Assembly (NCBI GenBank): GCA_001247695.2
Contig: LGRX02035123.1
Location: 21,017 to 85,016, forward strand
Source of the DNA: Cymbomonas tetramitiformis
Lineage: Eukaryota > Chlorophyta > Pyramimonadophyceae > Pyramimonadales > Pyramimonadaceae
Length of the DNA: 64,000 nucleotides
Direction of reading: 5' to 3'
Shown here: positions 41,307 to 53,733 of the stretch, piece by piece
Position numbering within the stretch: position 1 is the first letter of the stretch
How the letters are laid out: each line of letters opens with the position of its first letter
The notes under the pieces: generated by a model
Database searches by the model: none
What the model saw: only the letters and a program-made list of their open reading frames with translations
Told to the model about the DNA's origin: nothing
Position numbers and translations under genes: made by a program

Positions 41307-44300
41307 TGCAGCATGAGAAGAAAATAAACAGCAAGAAAGTCACTATGCAAAATCACCACTGAAGGAGATGACTTTCATCATAGGGTGATATATTGATTGT
41401 TTCATATGACACATAGAAAATATGAATAATTCGAAGAGAATTTTGGGATAAACATCCTGGATTGGCTGTGCTTGATTGCTTTATGCCCAAGAATGACCGA
41501 AGAGATTGCTTGCCATTTTTCAGCCATATAGCATGGAGGCTGTTTAACAACGGTTGGGTCATAAGCTAAATAGCTATGCAGCTATGTCGGAGGCTGAATA
41601 GCCATGATTGCACAGACTCTGTCTTTTATGATGAATAGACCTCTGAGAAATGGTGTCTAAAAAATTCAATTGACAACAACTCAACCTTTTGGTATGATGT
41701 AGAGCTGATGATCTTTGTTGCACTTCAATTGTTTATTGTGCACTAATGAAATGCCTCGTGATATATAATCTCACAGAATAGGCATTGCTCAATGGCGATA
41801 TGATCAGATATGTAATGATCAATGAAGACAAGATGACTGGTATGGCTCATTCAGTAGGCATAATTACCTCAAAGAGATGCCAATACACGGATACATATCA
41901 AGACATAAGGGCAATAGGCTTATTGTATAGCCTTCAGGGCAACTAGCATTTATGCTGCATTGGTCAGCTCAATGGCTTTGACCTTTCTAGGTGTGGTACT
42001 CAGACCGTGGCCTGCATATTGCATTGAGTACTCTTGACACCTTTAATGATACAATCAGATGATATGTATGAAATATCAAGAATGGTTGCCCTTTCCAATG
42101 ATCATCGGTGGCAGAGGCTATAGTGCTTGCACCGTGTCAGTATACAATTCTAGTCTGGATACATGCTAGACCAGATGTATACAATGTCTAGGTCTTCAAA
42201 ATCAAGCTCATATGTATGTCATGGCTGATGTATGTGTCAACTTCATGGAGTTCTGCATGGTTTGACTGTATACAGCCAGGCTTACCAAAACAAAAACAAT
42301 GATGCAACTTACTTGTTTTATTATTTGTCTTTATTATTATTTGGTTTTTAGTTGTATTTCTAGCTTACCATCTTCCCCCCTCAAGGAAGTGTATTGCTAG
42401 GCGGTTGTCAAGCGCCGTTCAAATACAACAGAGGTCCGACCTCTATGTGATGACGTGGAAGCTTTCTATGAAGCTGGATAGCAGTTCTCGGGATGCAGCC
42501 CAAATTCACGTCATCGGCGTGGGTCATATAGTGCCCATGCATGTGTTGTATAAAATACAACACTACCCTCCAGCGAAGTGGTTTGCTATTACCATCATCG
42601 TATGCTGTGGGACATCAAATATATGATCAGAGAGCATGGATATATATATATGTACCATGTTTGTCAATATCGGAGAGACTGTGTCTTCTTTAAAATCCTC
42701 ATGACTATATGTATAATGGTGCTATACTGATGTCAACACCTTCTCTCCGAGTGATTTATTAATTTCAGATGTAATGTCGTGGCATAAAATATGTCCACGT
42801 CATTGGCACAAGTCATGTTGTGTCCATGCATACACGATTTTAGCGCAGGTCACAATACAATGCCCGAGCATACGCGATTTTAGCGTAGGTCACATTGTGC
42901 CTCCATTTATTACATCTGAGAATATCTGTTACTCATCTTTGTGAGTCTAGACAGCATTGTGCTGATTGCAATGCTTTCTCTGGTGACTTATATATCACAG
43001 ATTATACCAATGTGGTGATCAGTCCAGTGCAATATTTTGTCACCGGAATGTACAGGGATTGTGAATGATTGCAATCCAGCCGGAGGAATAATCTCTACAG
43101 CTATTCTGTACTAATGAATTCATTGGAGTTATACTCATTCGACGATTCAAAACCCATGTCATTTGTAGTAATGACAACTCACATGGATATATAGGGTTTT
43201 TATCAGAATGCTTTTATGTGATGTCAACATTTATGAACAATTCACTTGCATCTCAGGACAAAAGAGTTACGCTTGGAAGGTTTTGCATGGTGGTCACCAA
43301 CAGTTATCAGCTGTTATTCGGGTGCCAAATTCTGCCTTCAACACTGGGACTATATCAACCAGTCTTACAGCGATGCACTTGTCCTTCCCACTCTTATGTA
43401 TGGCTATAGTGCCAAAGTGTATCAGGTGGGACATATATATACATATATACATTATATAACTATCATCTTCTGATTCAGGAAATGCAATTAAGCATGGTAC
43501 CAGGTTATATGTTATGTATATAGTTCAGCATTCCAAACTTACTCAAGAATGTAAATGCTGAGCAAGAGTCAACTTATAGTCATTGGAATATAGTTTCCCA
43601 TCCGAGTTTACACTTTATTAGTGATGGTGGATTTAACGTTGTACAAATTTCAACGTTACTTGTGGATGGTGGTTTTATCAAAAGCAATCCATCAGAAATC
43701 ACCAGATCGGAATATGAAACGGATATGTGTGAATCCTATCCACCTTCTTCCCCCTTGAGGAAGTGTGAACACATAGGCAGTCAGTTATTTATATACCTTA
43801 TAGCTTATAGCTTATAGCTTGCAGTCCTTATAGGAAGCAGCTGTTACAGTTTTAGGGTGGCAGCCCTACAGTTCTTGGGTTGTTGCCCTCAGTATTATCA
43901 TGTCTGTGATGATTTAGCATGATATAATAATGCCAAAAAAACGAAGTTTTTCGAAATAACAGCGGCATTTTAGGGCATGTGTGGTTACAGTGGCCCTATT
44001 ACCCAATACAATGATTAGGGTGTTACATGATATCAGTAACCCTAATACATGTAAAAAATATGCAGTATAATGTTTTTGCAAAGATTTTTAAGCAAAACTG
44101 CATTTAATACCTACATAAATGTAAGGTGGTTTTCAGGAGGTACGTTACACCCCTGTTACACACATTTAATTTTAGGGTTGTTACAGGGCGTTACACATGC
44201 TGCATAAATCAGGGATTGTTATTTGATATATAAATATTCATTTCAGCAAAAAAAATCAATCCGAAATTTTCAAAATGTGTTTTACGTACAGCATTTTGAG

Positions 44301-44349
44301 CGATTTATGTGAACATAATAAAAAAAAGCATCGGATCCGTTCGGCTTTG
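41307..44349. other. gene-poor region
   Basis: Only short ORFs. It contains TATA-type microsatellites near 42,640 and 43,430, a tandem CATACACGATTTTAGCG(C/T)AGGTCACA pair at 42,828-42,895, a (TTATAGC)n patch near 43,800, and the dispersed 22-bp and CTTCCCCC words described elsewhere. It could be a decayed retroelement. Confidence 0.45.
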
Positions 44350-46794
44350 TCACGTCGTAACCCGAACTCGTGTATATACGAGGTCATTCGACGAGCGATT
44401 GCGCAACCAACTATGTTCGTGTTCTATACAAATGGCAGCGTTTTCGGCATCGGTCTTCACAAAAGTGCAATCTTTGGGCATATTTAAGTATAGTACATAG
44501 TGCATAGTATTGGTTGTAGGATCACTCCCGGCAAGGTCCATCCGGAATGTAAATGCCGTGCCTTCTACTCCTGGAGAAGTAATCTCACCAACCATTCTTA
44601 TACGCGGAGCGCGGTCATACCAGGTCCAGCAGAAATCGCTGGTGTACATCAATTCACCGTCTTGGGGTTTACAAGTTTTGGGCCTAGACGCGCTTGCGTC
44701 GCACAATTCTGTATCGCATATCGGCGCAGGGTTTGATCCCGCGGCGTCAGATAAACTTAATTTGCTCCCTTTAAGCGCTATATTTATTGTACCAATCTCT
44801 GCTTTACTATTCAGGTACGGAGTCACTATGATCGTTACCTGGTGCGTGCATCGAACGATAGGTCCCACTCTCCTATGTCAGCACGGATTTCGGCAAGCTC
44901 CTCGTCTGACCATTCCCCCTCTGCTTCAGCCTCCCACTCGTAGTTGGTGCACCTCACGCGCTTCAACCTGTCATAGTAGGCGGGGAGGATGAGCTTGAAG
45001 AAGGTGTCCAAGTGAATCTCGTGTCCCCCTTCACCTTTTGTTTTTGTGATCGGCATTATGCTTTGCATTATGTTCGTGCGAACTTGCCTTTCTCCCACCC
45101 GAATATTTGAGCACGGCACCCAGTCTCTCTCCTGGAATATATGTGTTTCCACACTCTTGATTTGTTTTTCAGATAGGCCACCTCTGTCTGCTAGAGTCAC
45201 CCACCTACCAGGCTCTGATATCGACTTTTGCACTTTCTTTTTCTCTAAATGTTCTATGCTTTTGCGCGCGCGTTTCCCACAGGCTTGAAGTGAGTCCTCA
45301 ACGATGGCACGATGACCTTCAACGGCCTTGGAGAGAGCCACCTCCTTGCCATCTGACTTTTTGGAAAACATGCTACCGACGCTTCCAACGACAGGTGCCA
45401 GCTGCCTCTTGGTTCTCCGAACCAGTTCCTGCTCCCACCTCTTACTCACGTGTTCCTTACGCCTTTTACCCTGGCCCCCCTGCTTCGCTTCCGTCTCTTT
45501 CTGTGTCTTGTCGAGACTTTGTTTGAAGTCACTGCACAATAGTTGGACCTGTGAGTCCGTAGGATACCGAGAGCGCAAAGTCTTGATAAGTTGTCGAGAT
45601 GTTGGCGGCTGTCGTGGTTGCTGGGTGGCCTGCATATGGGAGGTCGCAAAACAAACTCAAGATGCTTTCGACACCGGCTCCTGGCTCCTCTCTTTCAACT
45701 TAGACAAGCGATAATATGGGATTGCAGTCTGCGAGGGGCCATTGCCCCTCCAGCTTCGGTTAGATCCCGAACAGTCCCCAGGTGAGCCTCCTCTCTCTCT
45801 CTCAGACGCTATCCCTTCGCCTTGTCTGGGTCTTTTGGGCACATACCTTGCTTGCCGACTCCGTTTCTTTTTTACTAGCAGTCGCACAACCCGCAGCGCC
45901 AAGCACAGGGGCGCTTGGCTCGGCACTCTCAGATCCTGTGGGCGTTGAATCGGTGACAAGTACGGAGGAGGTGTTTTGCACAACAGGTGCAGGAGGTGAA
46001 GTTGGCTGAAGATGAGGCCCCTCTTGTTCGCAGTTAATAGCTGGCTGCTCGTTTCCAGGTAAAGCCACGGCCCTGGGTTCGGCATTCTCAGAGGCTACTG
46101 CTGGCAGTGGTGGTCTTGGGATAGATGCATCGGTGACAAGGACTGAGGAGGTGTTTTGCACAACAGGTGCAGGAGCTGAAGTTGGCTGAAATTGAGGCCC
46201 CCGTTGCCCACAGGTTGCAGCGTCAGTTTGCAGCTCATTTTCAGGTATGCTGGGGGACTTCGGACCCCCGGAGCTTTCCCTCAATTTTTGAGCCCGTTTG
46301 CGCAATGCCCGTTTTGAAACATTAGGTTGAAGTGGTTTTTCGTAAGGCTGGTTGGCAGGGCGCTCTTTTGCACGGTCTTCTCTGGCCTTTCTAAGACTGG
46401 TGCCTGTGTATTTTCCCCTGGAAGCTTTGGTGGTTTGTTCCCTTGAAGTGACAGTTCCAGGTGCAGGATTTTCCTCAGAACATGAACAGCAATAGGGGTT
46501 TACACCTATGCTGTGAGCAAACAAGGAGTAGGGATCGGACGCTTCACAGGAACAAGTGACCTGTCCTGCATGATTGTCAATGTGTTGTTGGAAGCTTTGG
46601 TTTATTTGTTTGTCATACTTGTCTGCAGGTGTGCCAGCATTCAATGGCAAGCGAGCTGAATTGAGAGCAGAATGATAGGCATCAAGACCCCCTCTGGCAA
46701 TCGGAGGTTGAGAAGTGTAAAAGCTTGGGGGAACACAGATTTGTGTAGTAGACCTGGGTAAGTAGAGTGGAGGTACAGAGGGGTTTGGTTGCAT
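44350..46794 (-). CDS. unrecognised three-exon gene
   Basis: Exon 1 46,794-45,847 (316 codons, donor AAG|GTATGT), exon 2 45,629-44,839 (acceptor ATATGCAG, donor CACCAG|GTAACG) and exon 3 44,806-44,350 join in phase to give about 731 residues; the second intron is only 32 nt. Part 1 is Pro/Ser-rich with two copies of a repeat around PTSAPAPVVQNTSSVLVTD; part 2 is basic and helical (KGEGGHEIHLDTFFKLILPAYYDRL) with an acidic end; part 3 has a Cys pattern (ICDTELCD..CKPQD) and SDFCWTWYDRAPRIRMVGEI. No family recognised. It could be a host or an element-encoded gene. Confidence 0.55.
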
Positions 46795-47661
46795 GTTTTA
46801 TTTTCGACTCCAGAGTGTAATCATTTTGTTTCACTCAGCACGGTAGTTTCGACTTTTCATATGGCTTGCTTGGTGTTGTGTATGTGATTGCATCGAAAAT
46901 GTTTTAGTGTATTTAATTGTATTTAGCTTACATAGGCATTCCATACTGACTTTTCGTATGGCTGCTTGCTCCTTGATGCCTGTGACTGTTTATGATGTTT
47001 GAATGCCACTGAGTTTTATCTCAGCTTAAATTGCAAATGTGTCCTGACTTTTCGTATGGCTTGCTCGATGCTGCACATAAGATGTTTGGATGTAACTGAG
47101 TTATTTTTTTAAATTCTCAAGTAACTTAGGAAATAGTGGGGAAGTGATTTCTTAAATGCATTATTTCCGGTGTAATTTTGAATCTCGTGGCTCTTCGATT
47201 ACCTTCGTCTTTTGGCTCTTCAAGTTGCTATGGAAACCAAACAACTTATTGGTTTTGAGATACACTTTAATATTTCTATCTGAGTGTATATGTCACATTG
47301 TTATATATATTGTATCTACGAGATTATGTGATGATCGAATTGACCTTCTGTACGTCAGCGAGATACAATTTCATGGTGCACTACACATTGGTATGTATAT
47401 GCGATTAATGTATAAAGTGCTCCCAAAGTTTTGAAATGCTTGCAAACATGTTATATATGCATGCACATGCTCTATTTTCCTTCAGCAAGCTGGGATGGTG
47501 TCGGTGTGTTCGTGCGCCAAATGCGCGATTCGAAGCTGCAGTGCTCCACTGCCTCATTTAAGTAAGTGAGGAATTCCATGGGTTATGCAGCAAAGAAACA
47601 TATGAAGGCTATTACAGGCTAATCACATATGAATAGATACAACAATCTTGAAATTTGTCAT
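46795..47661. other. no gene recognised
   Basis: Contains three copies of CTGACTTTTCGTATGGCT-like sequence (46,853, 46,949 and 47,043), spaced about 95 bp, a small degenerate tandem repeat. Confidence 0.5.
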
Positions 47662-49328
47662 TTAGGCACGCTGAACAGCAAGCGCTGGCTCAGGGGTAGG
47701 GCCAAGCGCTCCACGAGTGAAAGACGATCTAGAGTCCCACAACTGCTTCATGCACACGTTTCTCTTAATGATCCCTTCCATAAAGAAAGAGATGCGAGTG
47801 CACTCTACAGTCGGTCTATATACAAACTGGCAAGGGAACAAAATATCGAAATATGTGGGCTCACGGCCCTTACACTTTGGCAGCCAGGTCTGGCGGTTCC
47901 AGCTATCTCCGAGATACTCCTCACCTCGGAGCAAGTCCACAGTGGGAATATCTACATGGATACTGGCCTCTTCTTGAACATAAAAACAATGTTCAAGAAG
48001 AGGCTCCCCAAATGCTGCTAGGAATTCCTCCCGACAGGTGTCTTGGAAGTGAAGGACGGGCTGCTTGGAGCGCCTAACGAAACCATCCTTGGCACAGTAG
48101 TCTAGAAGCGCCTTCCGGAATTTCTTCCAAAAGCATCTTCCTAAGAAACCCTGCAAAGCAATAGCAATAGTGAGAAACGTAGGTTGTAAGCAGGCATTGC
48201 CATGCCTTTGTGCAACAACGGCGTGTGGAATCAAGCTACTCACTTAATCTTGTTCACAACTCAATTCCGTAGAAGAAAAACAGATCGGCTGACAGGGAAA
48301 AGAACGGGAAAGCGGTGTGCTAAGTTTCTGTGAATAGGTAGCGGGCAAACCGTGTGTACTCGAAGAACGGACAAACGGAGCATCTTCATTGCAGAAATGA
48401 ACTGACGGCGGTGGGCGTCACGGGAGGTGAGCGGTTGCTCAATGTTGTGCAACTTGTTCAAGGCGTCGCCGTAAACGGAGTCGTAGGTGAACTCGTTCTC
48501 ATATCCGTTATCCATAAAAGGCGGGTAGATGAGTGTCGTGCCAACCACAGTGCGCGCTTGCACGTACTCGAGTCGCTGGCCCATGAATACCGTACGCGGA
48601 GAAGAAGCTTTTACGTCCTCGCAGCCAGGGCGCAATTTGATCTCCTCCTCGCTCCAGACTGCTAATGCCGAGAGCTCATGTTTCTTCCCATTGTGATATA
48701 TTCCTGTGCGCGAGAACCACTTGATCAAAGGGCGCAACACACGCAGAAAGAATACGCACATACTCAACGCGACGCGGGCAGACATACTCAATGCGGTGCA
48801 AACGTATCCGTCATTGACGCAGACCGGGTTTAGTAAACGAGGAAATGAGGAAATGATATAAGTGGGAACGTACATACCTTCAGGATAGAACTTCTGGGCA
48901 ATCGCGAAATACCATTCCCTTCTGCGCTGAGGCCCTGAGTTCGGACTCTGTATCACTAGGAGTTGTCCTAAGTGCATAGTCAAACAAGAAACGTCTGGGA
49001 CCCGACTCATTGCGAGTCCCGAACGCGCAGACATAGCCGAAATTACGTAATCGTCTTGGGCACACATAATCATGTTCCTTAAGACGGATATCAAGGGTTT
49101 CTTGTGACCAATTTTAAGTTGCGCTGCTGCGGTTTCGGCTGATGGCGTCGCGCGAGCTGACCGGTTTAATCTAAGGATCCTCGCGCGACGTTCAGCCAAC
49201 GAAACTTCTTCGTCCGAACTGGAGTCGACTTCAACAACTATTGGAACATCATTTGTTGCCCTGTTCTGGCGTCGAAAGCGTTCTATCAAGGGAATGTCTG
49301 CTTCTTCAGAGCTGTCGGACTCAGACAT
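47662..49328 (-). CDS. unrecognised multi-exon gene
   Basis: Start ATG 49,328 (MSESDSSEEADIPLIERF). Exon 1 ends at 48,878 (donor GAAG|GTATGT); exon 2 begins at 48,703 (acceptor GCGCACAG) and joins in frame, giving FYPEG-IYHNGKKHELSAL. Exon 2 runs to about 48,351; exon 3 begins at 48,150 (acceptor TTTGCAG) with FLGRCFWKKFRKALLDY and may contain a further ~47-nt intron (GTAAGGG..CCAG) near 47,880. The N-terminus is acidic Ser/Glu-rich; the remainder is globular. No family recognised. It has the same strand and style as the gene at 44.3-46.8 kb, so the two may be related units. Confidence 0.5.
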
Positions 49329-49627
49329 CGCGCTACGAAGTGAATTTTGTCGAGCTCTCAACCCTCTAAAAAGAGTATAAAGTGCACACGGAAGGTTACA
49401 CGAAGGGACGCGTGACTCACGCACGCAGGGTGAAACATCACGAAATCGGATCCTCGACGGAATGGGAAGAGTCATACCAGATTCGCGTCAACGCGGTGTC
49501 ATACGTCGAGGGGATAATCGATCCCTCTGCGTCACGAGGCATCCTTTATGCCGTGGCAGGAATAAATATTCTGGAGCGTTCAAAAAAATAGAATCGTTTC
49601 GTAATCGAACGTCGCCCACCGTGTCAA
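49329..49627. other. no gene recognised
   Basis: Short intergenic stretch between the divergent genes; may contain the 5' leader of the gag ORF. Confidence 0.35.
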
Positions 49628-51625
49628 TTGAAAAATTATTTAGCGGACTTTTCGACCCCCTTTCAGAATGTAGTGGTTCACCCGATCTTCAACGACATTT
49701 TACTTCGTGCGTTGGTCTCTTTGACAACGCCCCACTCTCCAGCTCGAAGGTGGGTTGACGCTTCGGCTCGGATCTCTCCGCGCGACGGTAAGCGTGCCCT
49801 CCTAGAGGTCACCAAGCGGCTGCTGCCGCCTGGGCATCGGCCGCTCCGCCATCACGAGGAGCTCTTAGGCATTTCTTTCGGGTCGTCTGATGACCCTGAG
49901 CCCTTGGTTGCCCAATTTGATGAGTGCCTAAAGGCGATTGCGGCTAGCGGAGCCGGTGCGCTGGACGACGAGGCTGCCAAGAGGCAGCTGCTAGCGGCGC
50001 TGGACGCCGAATTTTACAAGGAGGTGATCACCCCGCTTCGCCTTGACACTGAATTGGCGAAGGTGAGCATCGAGGAGGTGTACACTCACGTTCTAGAGGT
50101 TTGGTGGTGTGCGAACCCTAATGGCCCTCCCACCCGCCCCAAGACGGTCGCACCTGTCCCGACGCACGTGCCTCTCGGGATGGCCTACACGGGTAGCGAG
50201 CATGACATTACGAACTTCCTTGAGGAGTTCGCTCGTGTGATTGGTGAGGCCACTCACCTTCTTGCCTCCCTACGACATGATGAGCGTGATGTTCGAGACG
50301 CACCGCCGCCACGGGATGATTTTCCCCGTAAACATGGGGGCGGTGGTGTGAAATTCCCACCGTCCAAATGGCGCGACGAGCGGAACCGTCGGACCGACGG
50401 TAAGTTTCACGGCCGTAACCGTCACGTGGGATTTAAGCATCGCTTCGCGGCCTCCCCACTCCCTAAAGGCGGGAATTGGTCGCAATCGCATCGGACGCAA
50501 GGTGCCAGGAGCATTTCTTTCCATTCTGCGTCGTCGGCCTTCGTTCAGGAGTGCCCCCTCTGCCCTGGACACTTTCATGACACGGCGCGTTGCCCAGCGG
50601 TGTGTGGTTCGTGCGATGTTGACCTGCGGGATGCCGCCATGGACTTGGACGAGGCGGTTTCGGCCTTCCAGACGGCCTTTGACAACGAGAACGACGAGGA
50701 ATTCGCTGACCTGTGCCACGAGCACGACCAGCCACTGGTGCGTACCGATCCTGAGCCCTTCACCTATCCGGTACGGCACGACGTGGGATTGCGTGCCCAC
50801 TATGCGGGCTTGGTTCATGGTGCTTCGGGCGACGGCATGGAGAGTGTACTCTCAGATGCGCGGGGCGTCCTTGCGTCCCTGCGGTCTGCGGCTACGGCTG
50901 CACGGGTCGGTGGTGCTACCGACACTGGTGAGCAACCACCGCTGCACATCGGCACTTTGTCTGTGCCGCAGGTGGTGTGCGATGCGCCACCACCTGCCAA
51001 TCGCGAGATCGACACGGGGCTTTACCCTATTTCGGCATCGGACCCCGCTTCTTTCGGATCTCCTTTCGAGGAACCGCTACGAGTGTCTTTTATGGACCGG
51101 GTGATGCCCGCATGCTCTGACCCTTCCCTTAATTTGTGTTCGATTGAGCCTTCTCACGGCTCGATTCACCCGGGAGAGCTTTCCATGATCGACGATGACG
51201 ACAGCTCCGACAGTTATTCCTTTTCCGGAGACGAGGTTCCCTCGGCCCCACCGGCTACACGGTCACGTGTCGGTGTGGCAACATTGCCGAGAGTCTTCTC
51301 TTTTGCATCTCTAGTCCTGCCCGCACTCATGTGTCTTGCATGTGTGTCAGCGGTTCAGGGTTCGGTGGTGCTCGATCGAGCCCCTGAATTCACCGCAGCG
51401 GTACATCCCGCTGGGGTGACTGCCAACAGTCAATCTGCCTTGCCGTACTGTTCTGCTTTCGGCATTTCTTTTCCCTCTGTGGTTTCGGCAGCTTTGAATT
51501 CTGATTTTCAATTTTCGGAATTCCTGATTTTACTCTACGAATCTTTTCCTGCCCCTGGCTTCTGGTCTTGGCTTCTGGATTCTGGTTCTGGACTCTGGCT
51601 TCTGGAATCTGGTTCTGGATTATGA
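49628..51625 (+). CDS. retrotransposon gag with CCHC knuckle, no pol attached
   Basis: Open for 665 codons. There is no early ATG; the frame is open from a TTG at 49,628, so the true start or an upstream exon is uncertain. Residues ~60-165 resemble Ty1/copia-type gag (LVAQFDECLKAIAASG, LLAALDAEFYKEVI). A basic region follows, then a zinc knuckle CPLCPGHFHDTARC (CX2CX4HX4C, residues ~309-322). The C-terminal third is acidic and ends in a hydrophobic segment (FSFASLVLPALMCLACVSAV) and Ser/Gly/Leu repeats. No protease, integrase or RT follows, and no flanking LTR pair was identified. An isolated or truncated element. Confidence 0.7.
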   Translation: MKNYLADFSTPFQNVVVHPIFNDILLRALVSLTTPHSPARRWVDASARISPRDGKRALLEVTKRLLPPGHRPLRHHEELLGISFGSSDDPEPLVAQFDECLKAIAASGAGALDDEAAKRQLLAALDAEFYKEVITPLRLDTELAKVSIEEVYTHVLEVWWCANPNGPPTRPKTVAPVPTHVPLGMAYTGSEHDITNFLEEFARVIGEATHLLASLRHDERDVRDAPPPRDDFPRKHGGGGVKFPPSKWRDERNRRTDGKFHGRNRHVGFKHRFAASPLPKGGNWSQSHRTQGARSISFHSASSAFVQECPLCPGHFHDTARCPAVCGSCDVDLRDAAMDLDEAVSAFQTAFDNENDEEFADLCHEHDQPLVRTDPEPFTYPVRHDVGLRAHYAGLVHGASGDGMESVLSDARGVLASLRSAATAARVGGATDTGEQPPLHIGTLSVPQVVCDAPPPANREIDTGLYPISASDPASFGSPFEEPLRVSFMDRVMPACSDPSLNLCSIEPSHGSIHPGELSMIDDDDSSDSYSFSGDEVPSAPPATRSRVGVATLPRVFSFASLVLPALMCLACVSAVQGSVVLDRAPEFTAAVHPAGVTANSQSALPYCSAFGISFPSVVSAALNSDFQFSEFLILLYESFPAPGFWSWLLDSGSGLWLLESGSGL

Positions 51626-52139
51626 CTTCTGGACTCTGGGTCTGGTTGAACATCTTTGACACTGAGAACTTCTTCGACTCTGGTGAACTCTGCGACTTTG
51701 TAGACCACTTTCAAAGTGGCTGAGTATCTGCAAGATTGAGCTGTAGGAACTTAGCTTGTTAGCAGTTACCTAGCAGCAGTTTTAGGAAGGGACCGCCCTG
51801 GCTAAAGCACAGGCCTCCCTCTAGCAGTTTCCGGCTACTAGCTGTTTGTTGTTTCGGAACTTTGGACTTTGTCTGTGAGCCGCTCTCTGCCACCTGAACA
51901 ACACTCCGTACAGTTACAGGGTGGTGTGCTGGATTCAGTGCACAGTAGGTCATAACGTGCATGACTCCGTTCGACTGTACCAGTACTCATACAGTACTTG
52001 GTGACAGATACCTAGGTCACAGATGCATTATATATTGGTTTATCTTTATAATCAGTTTACACTTGTATGAAAAGTATTCAGTGACCGCCCGATATAATAC
52101 GTTATATTATATCTCACAGCTATAGACAGTGCACCCAGT
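51626..52139. other. no gene recognised
   Basis: 3' flank of the gag ORF. A TTCTGGACTCTGG-type run (51,560-51,660) spans the stop codon. It includes TAGCAG-rich sequence near 51,770-51,830 and two ATATTATATC-like palindromes near 52,100. Confidence 0.4.
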
Positions 52140-52712
52140 GATACTCAACCAGTCTTTGACTGGAGGCCTACACAGAAAAAGATTGCCAGATGGTTCCTCA
52201 ACGTCCTTCCTAAGTCCAGAGTCACGAAGAAGAGGCTAGAATACACAGGAGTCAGCTCTGATATTTGGGATGAAGTTCTGAACGAAAGCGTCAAAGTACT
52301 TCCTTCTTCGCTTTGCCCATGGCCCACTCAAGACCCTCCTTATCATCAGAGTGGTATTGAGCCTTATTATGGTGGTCACCACGACACGACAATCACCAAC
52401 GCAAATTCCAAGCCCTTCATAAACACCGTTAAATGGCCCAAAGTTCTCACACTCATGGGATACCTCCCTCCTCTTTTTGGTACTGTCCTCAACACGATAG
52501 GTGTTCCCCGTGGCAAGATTAAACCTCTTCTTAAAAAACTATCAAGAATTTGTAGACAACACACCAAAAATAGGCGAGACGTGTTTCTGTTAAACACCAC
52601 CACCACCTTAAACACTGACCCGCATACAGTTGACATCTCGAGCAGTGAAGCCATGACAGAAACAGAAGCTGTGCAACAATCAAACGACTTTCTTCAAACC
52701 CTCCTGCAATAA
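52140..52712 (+). pseudogene. second, truncated copy of the 2.5-kb NPPF-protein family
   Basis: The plus strand reads RPTQKKIARWFLNVLPKSRV, LPSSLCPWPTQD, HHDTTITNANSKPFINTVKW and LMGYLPPLFGTVLNTIGVPR, then LKKLSRICRQHTKNRR and stops at 52,712. It aligns along its length with residues ~285-440 of the minus ORF at 2544-3971 at roughly 40-50% by eye. The NPPF half is missing, so it is a 5'-truncated copy or final exon. Like the other copy it is followed directly by a very C/G-rich stretch (52,740-52,810). Confidence 0.65.
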
Positions 52713-53462
52713 TTCTCAAAAATTTGCAATAAAAGATGGTCCCGTGTCCCCAAGGGGAGGGGCCGTCCCCCCCCTCCCCTCCCCCGCCACCCCCCTCTCC
52801 CCCGCCCACCCGACCCCCTTCCTCAACGTCTCCAAAAACCCCCTTAATTCTCCGACTTCTCTCCCCACCGCCCAGATTCAGCCACCCCTCCACTCACCCG
52901 GCCATGGCTGCTTCTCCATCTTCTAGAGTTTTTGCCTAGCACTTAGCTTTTTCTCTAGATGTCACCCTGCTGATAAGTGGGTTGAGCCCCTTTGTGGGCG
53001 CGCTATAGCAGAGGGAGTAGCCCCCGGTGTTTGCAGGGATACCGCACTCTCTTGTCCCCTTTGCTAGCGTAAATGTTTTATTATTATTATTATTATTCGC
53101 TTCCAAGCGAAGCCCTATCAAGTCTGCTATTAGTTATTAGTGGCAGTGCACCACTTTAATGGTGGTGTGCTGAGATGTGCTTTGACCTCAACATTGTCTT
53201 CAATTTGGTTTATGTTTCTACTTTGACTCCTTTGAAATCTTCAAACCGGCTTGCTGACACAGAGCCTTTCAGTAGTTTAGCGGGACCTGAGTGCCTGTAT
53301 GTTTTTGCTCTTGTGCCGGCTAGAGGGTTCCAATTTGTGTATCAGAATAGCACACCTGGATTAGCAATTAGGACTTGTCACCCTAGCTCCTGCCCTAACA
53401 TGTCTTACATTTTTGACTTACCTGCCAGTCAGCAGTCACCACCCACAGTGCTGGGGTGGTGT
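52713..53462. other. C-rich tract, microsatellite, no gene
   Basis: A pyrimidine-rich tract runs from 52,765 to 52,880, a (TTA)n microsatellite lies at 53,076-53,097, and GGTGGTGTGCTG recurs at 53,161 and 53,456. A plus ORF at 53,175-53,516 has no recognisable feature. Confidence 0.5.
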
Positions 53463-53729
53463 GCTGAAATCTGTATAGGCAGCCCTGACCGGGAGTCCCG
53501 GTGCAGGCCCCTATAACAGATTCCTAGGTAGCCAACACTGGACCGTGACTGATCCGTAAGCCTGTGTTGTGACACATCAAGGTGTCACCGGTAGCTAGGA
53601 CCGAGACCGTTCCGACTTCGAGACCGTTCCGGGTATATCTAGCTTAGGGTTTATTTCTTATGAGAGTTTATCTATATTGGTTCCAGGACTCTCTGATATC
53701 CGTGAACCGGGATATTCCAGTAATATATA
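53463..53729 (+). repeat. LTR-like repeat, copy 2 (pair with 11.2 kb)
   Basis: See 11,204-11,448. Same order of shared blocks, same strand. It is directly followed by a foldback element. Confidence 0.7.
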
Positions 53730-53733
53730 TATA

